Source of the DNA: Desulfovibrio sp. OH1186_COT-070
GTDB taxonomy: Bacteria > Desulfobacterota > Desulfovibrionia > Desulfovibrionales > Desulfovibrionaceae
Assembly: GCF_003860215.1 (NCBI RefSeq)
Contig: NZ_RQYH01000011.1
Location: 1-64,000, forward strand
Direction: 5' to 3'
Length of the DNA stretch: 64,000 bases
The notes below the pieces were generated by a model, which did not search any database, was not told the origin of the DNA, and worked only from the letters and a program-made list of their open reading frames with translations. Shown piece after piece: positions 36,667-45,556 of the stretch; within the stretch, counting starts at the first letter, position 1, and each line of letters begins with the position of its first letter. The position numbers and the translations under genes were made by a program.

Positions 36667-38016
36667 ATGCAGTGGAAAAAACTTCTCTTGCTCACTCTCT
36701 GCGCGGGTCTTTTGGCCGCCCCGGCCTTGGCAGCCCCTTCCGCCAAGCGGAGCGGCAATACCGTACAGATCACCGAAGGCCTGACGCCGGAAGTCATCAG
36801 CGCCATCAAGGAAGAAGAAGGCAAGATCAGTGACAAAAGCCAGATGGGTTTTACCCTGAAAAATGCCACGGATGCAGACGTGGCCAAACTCTGCGAACTG
36901 TATCCCGACATGGCCTCCCTCAACCTGGAAGGCAAGGACTACAGCGACCTTTCGCCTGTGGCCTCCCTCAAGAAGCTGAGCCAGTTCAGAACCCGGAACA
37001 GCAGGATCAAGGACTTTTCGCCCCTGCGCGGACTGACCGGCATGAAGGTTCTGGACATCTCCGCAGAGGCCATGGGGCCGGATCTGAGCTGGATGAGCGG
37101 CATGAGCCAGTTGACCTCCATCACCATTACTGCCGGAAAAAACCTTGTTTCCTTCGAGGGTATTCCCTCCCTGCCCAACCTGACCAGAGCGCATTTCGAC
37201 AGGGGTGAGCCCAAGGACCTGACCCCACTGGTCACTGCCCTGCCCGGCCTGAAAGAACTGCATCTCAAGTACGCCACCCTGAGCGACCTTGCCCCCTTGA
37301 CCAAACTGGCCGACCTGGAAGTCTTGGATTTTTACGGTGCCAAGCTGAGCAGCTTTGCTCCTCTGGCGGGCTGCCCCAAACTGCGCAAGCTGGACTACTA
37401 CGCCACCAAAGACGCGGACTACAGCACACTGGGCGAGCTGACGCAGGTTTCTGTTCTGGAAGGCGGCCTGACCAAGCTTGAAGACATCTCCTGGCTGGCA
37501 AAACTGCCCAATCTCAAAGAGTTCAGGCTGTTCGCCGAAGCTGTGGCAGACTACAGCCCCCTGGCCCAGACAAAACTGGAAAAGCTGTTCATCTGGAGCA
37601 TGAAAAAGCCTGTTGACCTTGCGCCTGTGGGCAAAATCGCCACACTCAAGGGACTGAAGCTCTGGAGCGTGGAAAATGTTTCCGGCAGCCAGGAGCTTGC
37701 GAATCTGACCAATCTGGAAAAGCTGGAAATCAGTGGCTGGGAAGAGAAGAGCAGAACAGCTCTGGACTTGGCCTTTTTGAAAAAACTGTCCAAACTGGTC
37801 AACCTGAATATCCAGAAAACCACGCTGACCACTCTTGATCCTGTTGCCCTCTGCCAGAGCCTGGAGTCTGTGCGTATGACTCAGGTGAGCGGCCTGATCA
37901 GTCTTGCCCCGCTGAAAAAGCTGCCCAAACTGAAGAACATGGAAGTGAGCAAGGGTGCTTTTGCCGAGGCGGAACTGACAGGTTTTGCGCCTTCTGTCAA
38001 AGTTGCCCAACGCTAG
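36667..38016 (+). CDS. Exported leucine-rich repeat protein
   Basis: A 449-aa protein with a signal peptide (to LAAPALA, residue 23) and at least twelve imperfect 22-25-residue repeats of the SDS22/internalin style (LTKLADLEVLDFYGAKLSSF, LAKLPNLKEFRLFAEAVADY, LKKLSKLVNLNIQKTTLTTL). A curved solenoid for protein binding in the periplasm or at the surface is expected. No anchor motif is seen. ATG 36667 has AGGAG upstream. It sits between pbpC and a UshA-like gene, each with its own spacer, so it may be an independent envelope gene. Confidence 0.85.
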   Translation: MQWKKLLLLTLCAGLLAAPALAAPSAKRSGNTVQITEGLTPEVISAIKEEEGKISDKSQMGFTLKNATDADVAKLCELYPDMASLNLEGKDYSDLSPVASLKKLSQFRTRNSRIKDFSPLRGLTGMKVLDISAEAMGPDLSWMSGMSQLTSITITAGKNLVSFEGIPSLPNLTRAHFDRGEPKDLTPLVTALPGLKELHLKYATLSDLAPLTKLADLEVLDFYGAKLSSFAPLAGCPKLRKLDYYATKDADYSTLGELTQVSVLEGGLTKLEDISWLAKLPNLKEFRLFAEAVADYSPLAQTKLEKLFIWSMKKPVDLAPVGKIATLKGLKLWSVENVSGSQELANLTNLEKLEISGWEEKSRTALDLAFLKKLSKLVNLNIQKTTLTTLDPVALCQSLESVRMTQVSGLISLAPLKKLPKLKNMEVSKGAFAEAELTGFAPSVKVAQR

Positions 38017-38030
38017 AAACGGCGTTTTCA

Positions 38031-38060
38031 CGCGGGCAGGTCTGAAAAGGCCTGCCCGCG
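38031..38060. terminator. 10-bp GC-rich hairpin after the LRR gene
   Basis: CGCGGGCAGG (38031-38040) pairs with 38051-38060 around a 10-nt loop. There is no T-run, so it is a weak or attenuating terminator. Confidence 0.45.
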
Positions 38061-38103
38061 CTCCAGCCACTGACAAGACCCACCAAGGGAACAAGGAACC
38101 GTC

Positions 38104-39744
38104 ATGAAACAAGGCCACGCTCTTTTCGTCAGGCAGTTCTGGCCCGTGCCCCTGTTGCTGGCCCTTCTGCTTCTGCCCTTCGGCTGCTCCCAAAAACAGA
38201 AAACCGTGCCCCCCCCTCCCGTTGCCGGAGCGGGGATGGAGTTGGTGTTGCTGCACACCAACGATACCCATTCGCATCTGGCCGGTATCGACAAGTACGG
38301 CAATCCCTGCTTTGAAGACAGCCAGTGCCGGGGCGGCATGGCCCGCATTGCCGCTGCCATCCGCGCGCGCAAGGCTCAGAGTGACAACGTGCTGGCTCTG
38401 GACGCGGGGGACTTTTTTCAGGGCACGCTTTTCTACAGCGTGCACAAATGGCCTGTTATTGCCGCGGTCAACGCGCACATGCCCTACGATGCCATGACCC
38501 TCGGCAACCACGAATTTGACGACGGCTGCGATGCGTTGAAAAAATTTCTGGAAAAGACCACCTTCCCCGTGGTGGGGGCCAATCTCAAGCCACAGCCGGG
38601 CTGCCCCCTGCGCAACAGCACCATCGAAAACTGGATTATCCGTCAGGTACGGGGAACCAGCGTGGGCATTGTGGGTCTGGCCAACGATGAAGTACGGCAT
38701 CTGGCCTCGGCCTGCGAGCACACAACCTTTGACGCCGCCGCAACCGCCCTGCGCCGCGCTGTGCAGGAATTGCAGGCAAGAAACGTGAGCCATATCGTTG
38801 CCCTGACCCATCTGGGCCTGCCCGCAGACAGGGAGCTGGCCCGCACCGTGGACGGCGTGGACGTGATCATTGGCGGGCACACCCACAGCTATCTCGGTCC
38901 CGACTCCAGGGAAGGCCCCTATCCTCTGGTGGAAAAATCTCCCTCGGGCAAACCCGTGCTGGTGGTTACGGCCAAAAACGCCACCCAGTATCTGGGCGAC
39001 CTGACCGTGGTTTTTGACCGCGAAGGCGTGCCCCTGCGCTGGAGCGGCGGAGCAAAGGAACTCATGCCCGAAGATCCGGGCGATCCCGTGATCAGAAAAA
39101 TCATCAACAGCTACACCGGTTCGCTGGAAAGTTTCAGAAAAACGAAAATCGGCTCCCACAATCTGCAATACGCTGACGGCATGGACGCCTGCCGCGCGGG
39201 AGACTGCCTGAGCGGCATGCTCTTTGTGGACGCCCTGCTGGAATATGCCCGTCCTTTCGGCGCAACATTGGCCCTCGCCAACGGCGGCACCATACGCAGC
39301 GCCCTGGCTCCAGGCGACATCACCCGCAGCGACCTGATGACGCTCATCCCCTTCCGCAATATCATGGAACTGCGCCGCTATACCGGCGCACAGCTTTTGC
39401 AGGCCCTGGAACACGGTGTGGCCGAAGAAGGCGGCAAAGGGCCGCGCCTCCTGCAGACCGCAGGGCTGCGCTATACGGTGGATGCCTCCCGCCCGACGGG
39501 ACAGCGCGTTGTCAGCGCAGAAACCTTGGACGAAAAAGGCAATGCCGAACCCATTGACAGGGCAAAGACGTACACCGCCATCCTTGCCAACTACCTGACG
39601 CGCGGCGGAGACGGCTATGGCGTGCTGGCGCAGGGCGAAGCCATCTCCTTTTCCAACCCTACGGATGTTGAGGTGCTTGAAGCCTATGTGAAAAAACACT
39701 CCCCCCTGCCCATGCCTACAGCCGGACGCATCACCTTCCGCTAG
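38104..39744 (+). CDS. UshA-like 5'-nucleotidase / metallophosphatase lipoprotein
   Basis: A 546-aa lipoprotein. The lipobox LPFGC places acylated Cys28 after a Leu-rich signal. The calcineurin-type dimetal domain shows LLHTNDTHSH, LDAGDFFQG, LGNHEFDDG, LTHLGLP and GGHTHSYLG. The 5'-nucleotidase C-terminal domain follows from about residue 350 (ALANGGTIRSALAPGDITRS; FRNIMELRRYTGAQLLQALE). It would hydrolyse extracellular nucleotides, complementing the exported nucleoside hydrolase upstream. The start is ATG 38104 with AAGGA upstream. A strong terminator follows. Confidence 0.93.
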   Translation: MKQGHALFVRQFWPVPLLLALLLLPFGCSQKQKTVPPPPVAGAGMELVLLHTNDTHSHLAGIDKYGNPCFEDSQCRGGMARIAAAIRARKAQSDNVLALDAGDFFQGTLFYSVHKWPVIAAVNAHMPYDAMTLGNHEFDDGCDALKKFLEKTTFPVVGANLKPQPGCPLRNSTIENWIIRQVRGTSVGIVGLANDEVRHLASACEHTTFDAAATALRRAVQELQARNVSHIVALTHLGLPADRELARTVDGVDVIIGGHTHSYLGPDSREGPYPLVEKSPSGKPVLVVTAKNATQYLGDLTVVFDREGVPLRWSGGAKELMPEDPGDPVIRKIINSYTGSLESFRKTKIGSHNLQYADGMDACRAGDCLSGMLFVDALLEYARPFGATLALANGGTIRSALAPGDITRSDLMTLIPFRNIMELRRYTGAQLLQALEHGVAEEGGKGPRLLQTAGLRYTVDASRPTGQRVVSAETLDEKGNAEPIDRAKTYTAILANYLTRGGDGYGVLAQGEAISFSNPTDVEVLEAYVKKHSPLPMPTAGRITFR

Positions 39745-39751
39745 CCTTTTG

Positions 39752-39798
39752 GCTGCGGTTCCCCCTGCTTTTTGGGCAGGGGAACCGCAGCTTTTTTT
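39752..39798 (+). terminator. Intrinsic terminator after the UshA-like gene
   Basis: GCTGCGGTTCCCC (39752-39764) pairs perfectly with 39779-39791, with an inner CTGC/GCAG extension, and runs into T7. A clear Rho-independent terminator. Confidence 0.9.
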
Positions 39799-39942
39799 CT
39801 GTTTCCCTCTCCTGTTGCCCTGTGGCAATGCCCGCTTTCCCCCACAAACGCTTGCTTCTGCCTGCAATGCTCCGGTCTTGCGGCATGGCTGCCTTGACGT
39901 TTCATCAAAAAGCCCCATTATTTCTGCCGGAGGAATTGTTCC

Positions 39943-40863
39943 ATGAAACTGCCCGAACTTTCCCGTATCCTGAAATTGCAGGTGGTGCTGAAAACCCTTC
40001 TGGTGCAGGCATGCCTGCTGGTGGGCATTTTGCTGACGGTCTGGGGCCTGCAACGCCTGTACGGCATGGTGGACAGAACAACCTTTCCCAAGGCGGCGGC
40101 CGTGCCCGCCAATGTGGACGCCCTGCAGGAACATGAAAAGGGCAAGGTGCTGCTGGACGCCATTTCCGCCCAGATGCGCCGGGAACTGGATTCCACTTTT
40201 GGCTGGAGCTTCAACGACATCGTATTCAACCGTTTTGTGCTGGACAACCGCGCCTACCGCCAGTACGGCGTGTACCACATGACCAGAGTCCTGCTCGATC
40301 TCTACGCTTCCCAAATCGCCAAGCTCGGCTCCAGCGGCAGGGAGAGCGAGTTCCTGTACAAGGCGCGCATCAACAATTTTGCCATTGATCCGCGCAGTTT
40401 CCTTTTCCCCTCGGCGGAAGGCTCCTACAAAAAAGGCCTGCAACTGCTGGAAGATTACAAAACGTCTCTGGACAAGGGCACGGGCGTTTTCAACTGCCGC
40501 ACCGACGACATCCATGCTTCCTTTGTCACGGTCACGGGCGAGAACGTGCTGGGCTATGCCCAGGGCCTGCTGGAAAACGCCCAGGACCTTTCCTCCAGCA
40601 CCCTGGACAACAGAATTTATGAGGTCCAAGGCATGGTGCTGGTGCTGCGCGACTTCATCCACACGCTCTACCGGTTGTATCCGGAAATCCGCGCCAGAAA
40701 CAACGAGGAAAACATGGCCGCCGCCCTCGCCCATATGGACCGCATCTGCACCTATGACCCGCTGTTCATCACGCCGACTCTCAATTCCGGCGAGCTGGTT
40801 CTCTCCTATCTGCTTTTTGCCAAGGCCCGCCTTGAGGATATCCGCGACAGCATCCGCATGTGA
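39943..40863 (+). CDS. DUF2333 family membrane-anchored protein
   Basis: A 306-aa protein with one N-terminal TM (about 18-40). The large domain has the DUF2333 (PF10095) features: RRELDSTFGWSFNDIVFNRF, VLDNRAYRQYGVYHMTR, STLDNRIYEVQGMVLVLRDF, and a terminal ARLEDIRDSIRM. The role is unknown. ATG 39943 has GGAGG nine bases upstream. It is flanked by strong terminators on both sides and so is monocistronic. Confidence 0.87.
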   Translation: MKLPELSRILKLQVVLKTLLVQACLLVGILLTVWGLQRLYGMVDRTTFPKAAAVPANVDALQEHEKGKVLLDAISAQMRRELDSTFGWSFNDIVFNRFVLDNRAYRQYGVYHMTRVLLDLYASQIAKLGSSGRESEFLYKARINNFAIDPRSFLFPSAEGSYKKGLQLLEDYKTSLDKGTGVFNCRTDDIHASFVTVTGENVLGYAQGLLENAQDLSSSTLDNRIYEVQGMVLVLRDFIHTLYRLYPEIRARNNEENMAAALAHMDRICTYDPLFITPTLNSGELVLSYLLFAKARLEDIRDSIRM

Positions 40864-40880
40864 TCCGCCGGACGAGAGGC

Positions 40881-40945
40881 GCAAACAAATGCAGTACCCC
40901 CGCACCCGGCATACAGCCGGGTGCGGGGGTACTGCATTTGTTTGC
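40881..40945. terminator. Perfect 30-bp inverted repeat between DUF2333 and gcvPB
   Basis: A 30-bp arm (40881-40910, starting GCAAACAAATGCAGTACCCC) is followed by the 5-nt loop ATACA and its perfect complement (40916-40945). T-rich outer arms (ATTTGTTTGC) on both strands suit bidirectional termination of the convergent DUF2333 and glycine cleavage transcripts. The perfection over 30 bp is unusual for a terminator. Confidence 0.85.
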
Positions 40946-40950
40946 AAAAC

Positions 40951-42399
40951 TCAACCCATATCTTCTGTCAGGGCCATGTTGCGCGCCGCAGCGGTTTCGT
41001 CGAGACGGCGCACTGGCAGGCCAACGGGAGCCTGTGCCAGAGAGGAGGGGTCTGCCAACCCCTGGCGCACGATGTCCCGCAGAGCCTCCACATAGGTATC
41101 CAGCGTATCTTTGCTTTCGGTTTCCGTGGGTTCAGCCATCAGGCATTCGTGCACAATGAGCGGAAAATAGACCGTGGGCGCATGGATTCCGCGCTCCAGC
41201 AGAGCCTTGGCCAGATCAAGGGCGCGCAGGCCCTTGGGGGCCGAAGCCACAAATTCGTGGGCGCAGAGACGCTCCTGAAAAGGAATGTCCAGCACACCTT
41301 CCAGCTTCTTTTTGAGGTAATTGGCGTTGAGCGCCGCATACTCCGAAACGCGTGTCAGGCCCGGCCCGCCCAGGCGCAGAATATAGGCCAAAGCCTTGAG
41401 CACCACGCCGAAACTGCCATAGAACGGCGCGATATAGCCTACGGATTGGGGGATATTGTAGTCCAGACAGAAGCTTCCGTCCTGCCGCCGGAGTACGCGC
41501 GGCGCCGGGAGGAAAGGCAAAAGCCGTTCGCCGACCCCCACTGGTCCCGCACCCGGCCCGCCGCCCCCGTGGGGAGTGGCCAGGGTCTTGTGCACATTGA
41601 GGTGCACCACGTCAAAACCCACATCGCCAACGCGCATTTTGCCCATGATGGCATTCATGTTGGCCCCGTCATAGTACAGAAGGGCGTCGATTTTGCGCAG
41701 TTCGTCCACAATGCGCGGCAAATGGATTTCCATGAGCCCCAAGGTATTGGGGCATGTCATCATCAGCCCGGCCACATCGTCGCCGTGCTCGGCAATGACC
41801 CGTGACAGCGCCTCGGGATCGACCATGCCGTCACGCGATTCCAGATTTATGGTCTCGAAACCGGCCAGAACCGCCGAGGCGGGGTTGGTGCCGTGCGCTG
41901 CATCGGGAATGAGCATCTTCCCGCGTTTGCGGCCCTTGGCCTTGTGGTAGGCAGCCATGAGTTTGACACCGGCAAACTCGCCGTTGGCCCCCGCCATGGG
42001 CTGAAAGGTAAACGCCTTCATGCCCGTAAGCTCGCAGAACAGTATCTCGGCTTCATACAGACACTGCAAGGCCCCCTGAACGCGAGCAGCCCCCCGCCCT
42101 GTCTGGGCCAGAAGAGGATGCAGGCGGGCAAAACCCGGCAGGCCCGCCACATACTCCGTGAACTTGGGGTTGTACTTCATGGTGCAGGAACCGAGGGGAT
42201 AAAAATTGGCGTCAACGCTGAAGTTGCGCCGGGAAAGCTGCGTGAAGTGGCGTACCACGTCCAGTTCCGAGCATTCGGGCAGACGCGGCGGATTTTTTCG
42301 CAAAAGTTCGTCCGGCAGCATGGCGGCAGCCGCAGGCGCATCGCCCGACAGGCAAGAGGCGCGGCGGCCGGGTACGGATTTGGCAAAAATTGTTTTCAC
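40951..42399 (-). CDS. gcvPB: Glycine dehydrogenase (decarboxylating) subunit 2
   Basis: A 482-aa C-terminal-type half of the P-protein, the PLP enzyme that decarboxylates glycine and passes the aminomethyl group to GcvH. The PLP lysine is Lys271 in LNVHKTLATPHGGGGPGAG. Other landmarks are NFYPLGSCTMKYNPK and PDAAHGTNPASA. The gene starts in the stop codon of gcvPA (ATGA, 42396-42399), so the two halves are translationally coupled. The first 30 residues are Ala/Arg-rich and poorly conserved. Confidence 0.95.
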   Translation of the reverse strand: MKTIFAKSVPGRRASCLSGDAPAAAAMLPDELLRKNPPRLPECSELDVVRHFTQLSRRNFSVDANFYPLGSCTMKYNPKFTEYVAGLPGFARLHPLLAQTGRGAARVQGALQCLYEAEILFCELTGMKAFTFQPMAGANGEFAGVKLMAAYHKAKGRKRGKMLIPDAAHGTNPASAVLAGFETINLESRDGMVDPEALSRVIAEHGDDVAGLMMTCPNTLGLMEIHLPRIVDELRKIDALLYYDGANMNAIMGKMRVGDVGFDVVHLNVHKTLATPHGGGGPGAGPVGVGERLLPFLPAPRVLRRQDGSFCLDYNIPQSVGYIAPFYGSFGVVLKALAYILRLGGPGLTRVSEYAALNANYLKKKLEGVLDIPFQERLCAHEFVASAPKGLRALDLAKALLERGIHAPTVYFPLIVHECLMAEPTETESKDTLDTYVEALRDIVRQGLADPSSLAQAPVGLPVRRLDETAAARNMALTEDMG

Positions 42400-43727
42400 A
42401 GCAGGCCTCCCACCATTTCTGCCAGCATACCGATCTGGCTGCGGCTGTTTTGTTCGGTGCAGGACAGCAAGAGCGCGTTCTCCATGCCGGGATAGTACCT
42501 TCCCAGCGGATATCCGGGTATGCAGCCGTGATCAGCCAGAGCATCCACCAGATCTGTAGCGGGCATGGGCAGGCGAAGGCACACTTCCGAGCCGAAAGGC
42601 GCATCGTTCAGCAATTCCACGCCCTTGAGGGCGGTCAGCCTCTCCACGGCATAACGGGCAAGGGCCATGTTGCTTTCTGCCCGGCGTGTCAGCCCGGACG
42701 GCCCCAGCAGGCACATGTGTACAAGCGCCCGCAGGGCGCAGAGAGCCTGATTGGAGCAGATATTGGAGGTAGCCTTTGCGCGGCGGATGTGCTGCTCGCG
42801 CGCCTGGAGGGTCAGCACATAGCCGGTCTTGCCGTCCACGTCGACCGTGCGCCCCACAATGCGTCCGGGAAACTGCCGTATGTGTTCTTTGCGGCAGGCC
42901 ATAAGCCCCAGATACGGTCCGCCGAACTGGAGGGGCAGGCCCAGGCTCTGCCCCTCGGCCACCGCAATGTCAGCCCCCATTTCCCCCGGAGTCTTGAGCA
43001 CGGACTGCATGACCGGATAGACGGAAATGACGCCGAAAACCTTGTTCTCCCGCGCTTTGGCAAAAAGGGAGGAATAGTCGGCCACGACTCCGAAGAAATT
43101 GGGATTCTGCACCAGAACCGCCGCGCAGGAGCCGTCAATGGCGTCCATCAGGGCCGCCACATTGCTCACGCCGTCTTTCTGGCGCACGGTTTTCACTTCC
43201 ACATCCAGGTCCGCCACGTAGGTGGCCAGCATGACCCGCCAGAACGGGTTCACAGCTTCGTCCACCACCAGGGTGCGCCTTTTTGTGGCGCGCACGGCCA
43301 TCATGGCAGCTTCAAACAGGGCAGAGCCGCCGTCATAAACGGAGGCATTGGCGCAGTCCATCTCCAGAAGGCGGCAAACCGCCGTCTGGAATTCAAAGAC
43401 CGCCTGTAGCGTGCCTTGCGAACATTCGGCCTGATAGGGCGTGTAGGCCGTATAAAATTCGCTGCGTCCGGCGATGGCGTCCACAGCCTTGGGAATGTCG
43501 TGGGCGTAGTAACCCGCGCCCAGAAAGGAAATGAGGTTCACATCGTTTCTGGCGGCCAGACTTTCAAAATACCCGCAGACAGCCGCCTCGCTCTGCCCTT
43601 CGGGCAGATGGAAACTTTGGGGCCGCATGGTTTGCGGAATGTCCGCGAAAAGCTCATCCAGGCTGCTCATGCCCAGAACAGAGAGCATCTCGCGCAATTC
43701 ATCAGGCGTGTGGGGAATGTATGGCAT
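42396..43727 (-). CDS. gcvPA: Glycine dehydrogenase (decarboxylating) subunit 1
   Basis: A 443-aa N-terminal-type half of the split P-protein. Landmarks are YIPHTPDELREMLSVLG, YTPYQAECSQGTLQAVFEFQ, and FGGPYLGLMACRKEHIRQFP near the middle. ATG 43727 has GAGGAG upstream. The two-subunit form is usual in anaerobes and Gram-positives, unlike the single-chain GcvP of E. coli. About 200 bp containing a dispersed repeat separate it from gcvH. Confidence 0.95.
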   Translation of the reverse strand: MPYIPHTPDELREMLSVLGMSSLDELFADIPQTMRPQSFHLPEGQSEAAVCGYFESLAARNDVNLISFLGAGYYAHDIPKAVDAIAGRSEFYTAYTPYQAECSQGTLQAVFEFQTAVCRLLEMDCANASVYDGGSALFEAAMMAVRATKRRTLVVDEAVNPFWRVMLATYVADLDVEVKTVRQKDGVSNVAALMDAIDGSCAAVLVQNPNFFGVVADYSSLFAKARENKVFGVISVYPVMQSVLKTPGEMGADIAVAEGQSLGLPLQFGGPYLGLMACRKEHIRQFPGRIVGRTVDVDGKTGYVLTLQAREQHIRRAKATSNICSNQALCALRALVHMCLLGPSGLTRRAESNMALARYAVERLTALKGVELLNDAPFGSEVCLRLPMPATDLVDALADHGCIPGYPLGRYYPGMENALLLSCTEQNSRSQIGMLAEMVGGLL

Positions 43728-43806
43728 GGGGACTCCTCACCTTCAGGCGGAATACAGCTGGCGGCTCTGCCGCCCCTTGGTCGTGCGGATGCCGGAACAA
43801 GACTGT

Positions 43807-43893
43807 CCGCAAGCGGAGAAACCCCGCTTGCGGCTATCACAATCGCTCGCTTTGCGGTGCGGCCAAGCCACGTCCTGCTCGCAATTTTCGGGA
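43807..43893. repeat. Hairpin and dispersed intergenic repeat, copy 1
   Basis: The 200-bp spacer between gcvH and gcvPA holds a perfect 10-bp stem (43807-43816 with 43824-43833) followed by about 60 bp (43832-43893) that recurs at 62311-62368. Shared stretches include GCGGCCAAGCCA and CTGCTCGCAATTT. It resembles a REP-like intergenic element. No gene is seen. Confidence 0.7.
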
Positions 43894-43927
43894 CCGCTGC
43901 TCTGGCAACAGCCCGTCCGCATCGCTG

Positions 43928-44308
43928 TCAGACGGTGGCGCAAAAAGCCTCGTACGCCGTCGCGTCCATCAGCCCCTCGGGCTTGCGGGCCAGCTTGACG
44001 CGCAGAAGCCAGCCCTCGCCGTAGGGAGCGCTGTTGCACAACTCCGGTGTGTCTTCCAGTGCCCCATTGACGGCCAGAACGCTGCCCGCCACCGGAGAAT
44101 ACAGATCGCTGGCGGCCTTGACAGATTCCACGGAACCGAATTCCGCGTGCTCCGCAAGTTCGCCGCCGACTGCGGGCAGTTCCACATAGGTAATGTCGCC
44201 AAGAGATTCCTGGGCAAAGTGAGTGATGCCCACCACGGCCTCGTCACCCTCGATGCGCACCCATTCGTGACTTTTGCTGTACAGGATGTCCGCAGGATTG
44301 GTTGTCAT
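43928..44308 (-). CDS. gcvH: Glycine cleavage system H protein
   Basis: A 126-aa lipoyl carrier. The lipoylated lysine is Lys64 in [15 protein letters not shown], with [20 protein letters not shown] at the N-terminus and the usual [12 protein letters not shown] near the end. ATG 44308 has AGGAG upstream. It lies 45 bp after gcvT in the same operon. The E3 (lipoamide dehydrogenase) and lipoate ligase genes are not in the window. Confidence 0.96.
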   Translation of the reverse strand: MTTNPADILYSKSHEWVRIEGDEAVVGITHFAQESLGDITYVELPAVGGELAEHAEFGSVESVKAASDLYSPVAGSVLAVNGALEDTPELCNSAPYGEGWLLRVKLARKPEGLMDATAYEAFCATV

Positions 44309-44353
44309 GGCTGCTCCTGAAAATAAGGTTACGGAATTGCCCGCTGTGCGCCG

Positions 44354-45436
44354 TCAGGCGAGCTTTTTGCGGGCCGAGCCTTGCCTGTAAAAGGGAATTT
44401 CCGTTTTCCGGGCGGGCAGCTCCGTCCTAGAGGCGCGCACGAGAAAATTTTCTTCATGGGCATGAGCGGCATGGATCCAGGCAAAGGCAATGGCTGCGCC
44501 CACCGATGGTGCAAAGGAGCCGCTGGTCACGCGCCCCACCGCAACACCGTCCGGCAGGGCCACAACATCACCGTGCCGCGCGGAGCGGCGCCCCTCGATG
44601 ACCAGAGGCACCAGTACCTCGGCTACCCGTTGCGCTCCCTGCTTGCCCACATAATCGGCCTCGCTGGTCAGCATGCGACCCATGCCAGCCTCTGCGGGGC
44701 TGTGAGCCGCGTCAAGGTCATGCCCGTACAGAGGAAGGCCAGCCTCCAGGCGCAGAGTGTCGCGCGCGCCCAACCCCACAGGTTTGACCCGTGCATCGGC
44801 AAGCAGGGCAACCCAGAAAGCCTCAGTTTTTTCTGCCGGAAGATAAAGTTCGTACCCCAATTCCCCGGTATAGCCTGTGCGGCTCACCAGAAGGGGCACA
44901 TTTTGCCACCGGGTTTCACGAAAAGAAAAATAGCTCAAATCACGCAGATTCTCGCCCAAAGCACCTTCCAGCACTTCCAGAGAATCCGGCCCCTGCAGAT
45001 CAATCTTTCCGGTACTGGAGGAAATGTCTGTCAATTCCACGCTGTGGGGAAGCCGCTCGCGCAGTACGGAAAAATCACCGGCGGCGCAGGCGGCGTTGAC
45101 CACTGCCATAAAGGAGTCGGGGCCAAGGCGGTACACAATGCCGTCATCCAGTACCCCTCCGTTTTCGTTGAGCAAAAAACCGTAGCGGCATTTGCCGGGC
45201 GCAAGGGTGCGCAGGTTGTGGCTGAGGGCTTTTTCCAGAGCCTGCTCCGCACCCGGCCCTTCAATGCGGAACTCGCCCATATGGCAGATATCAAAAAGGC
45301 CCGCATGGGCACGGACATGGTGGTGTTCGGCAAGAATTCCCTCATACTGGATGGGCATGAGCCAACCGGCGAAGGGAGCCATTTTGGCCCCGTGCGCTGT
45401 GTGCCATGCACTGAGCGGGGTATGCATCTCTGACAT
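44354..45436 (-). CDS. gcvT: Aminomethyltransferase (glycine cleavage T protein)
   Basis: A 360-aa folate-dependent T-protein that releases ammonia and forms methylene-tetrahydrofolate. Typical segments are FAGWLMPIQYEGILAEHHHV, FDICHMGEFRIEGPGAEQAL, SRTGYTGELGYELYLP, and LGARDTLRLEAGLPLYGHDL. ATG 45436 has AAGGAG five bases upstream; the longer frame to 45505 covers the promoter and is rejected. It is the first gene of gcvT-H-PA-PB. Confidence 0.95.
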   Translation of the reverse strand: MSEMHTPLSAWHTAHGAKMAPFAGWLMPIQYEGILAEHHHVRAHAGLFDICHMGEFRIEGPGAEQALEKALSHNLRTLAPGKCRYGFLLNENGGVLDDGIVYRLGPDSFMAVVNAACAAGDFSVLRERLPHSVELTDISSSTGKIDLQGPDSLEVLEGALGENLRDLSYFSFRETRWQNVPLLVSRTGYTGELGYELYLPAEKTEAFWVALLADARVKPVGLGARDTLRLEAGLPLYGHDLDAAHSPAEAGMGRMLTSEADYVGKQGAQRVAEVLVPLVIEGRRSARHGDVVALPDGVAVGRVTSGSFAPSVGAAIAFAWIHAAHAHEENFLVRASRTELPARKTEIPFYRQGSARKKLA

Positions 45437-45490
45437 GCGGACTCCTTGCGGCTGCGGGATGCGGCGAAAAAATGACAAATTTCTGTGACG

Positions 45491-45520
45491 AATGTACCCA
45501 CCCACGGCGCGCCCTGTCCA
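45491..45520 (-). promoter_or_regulatory. Putative sigma-70 promoter of the gcv operon
   Basis: On the minus strand TGGACA and TACATT are 18 bp apart, upstream of gcvT, with a leader of about 45 nt. No glycine-riboswitch fold is recognisable in this short leader. Confidence 0.45.
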
Positions 45521-45556
45521 CAGAAAAAATGCCTGGAGAGAAAGAAAGCGGGGAGA

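Noticed and set aside
36562-40947. 1461-codon antisense open frame across the LRR, UshA-like and DUF2333 genes
   Set aside because: The sense genes have signal peptides, motifs and terminators; the antisense product is His/Gly/Gln-rich without any domain.
45437-45556. Glycine riboswitch upstream of gcvT
   Set aside because: The leader from the predicted start is only about 45-50 nt, too short for a tandem glycine aptamer, and lacks its conserved sequences.
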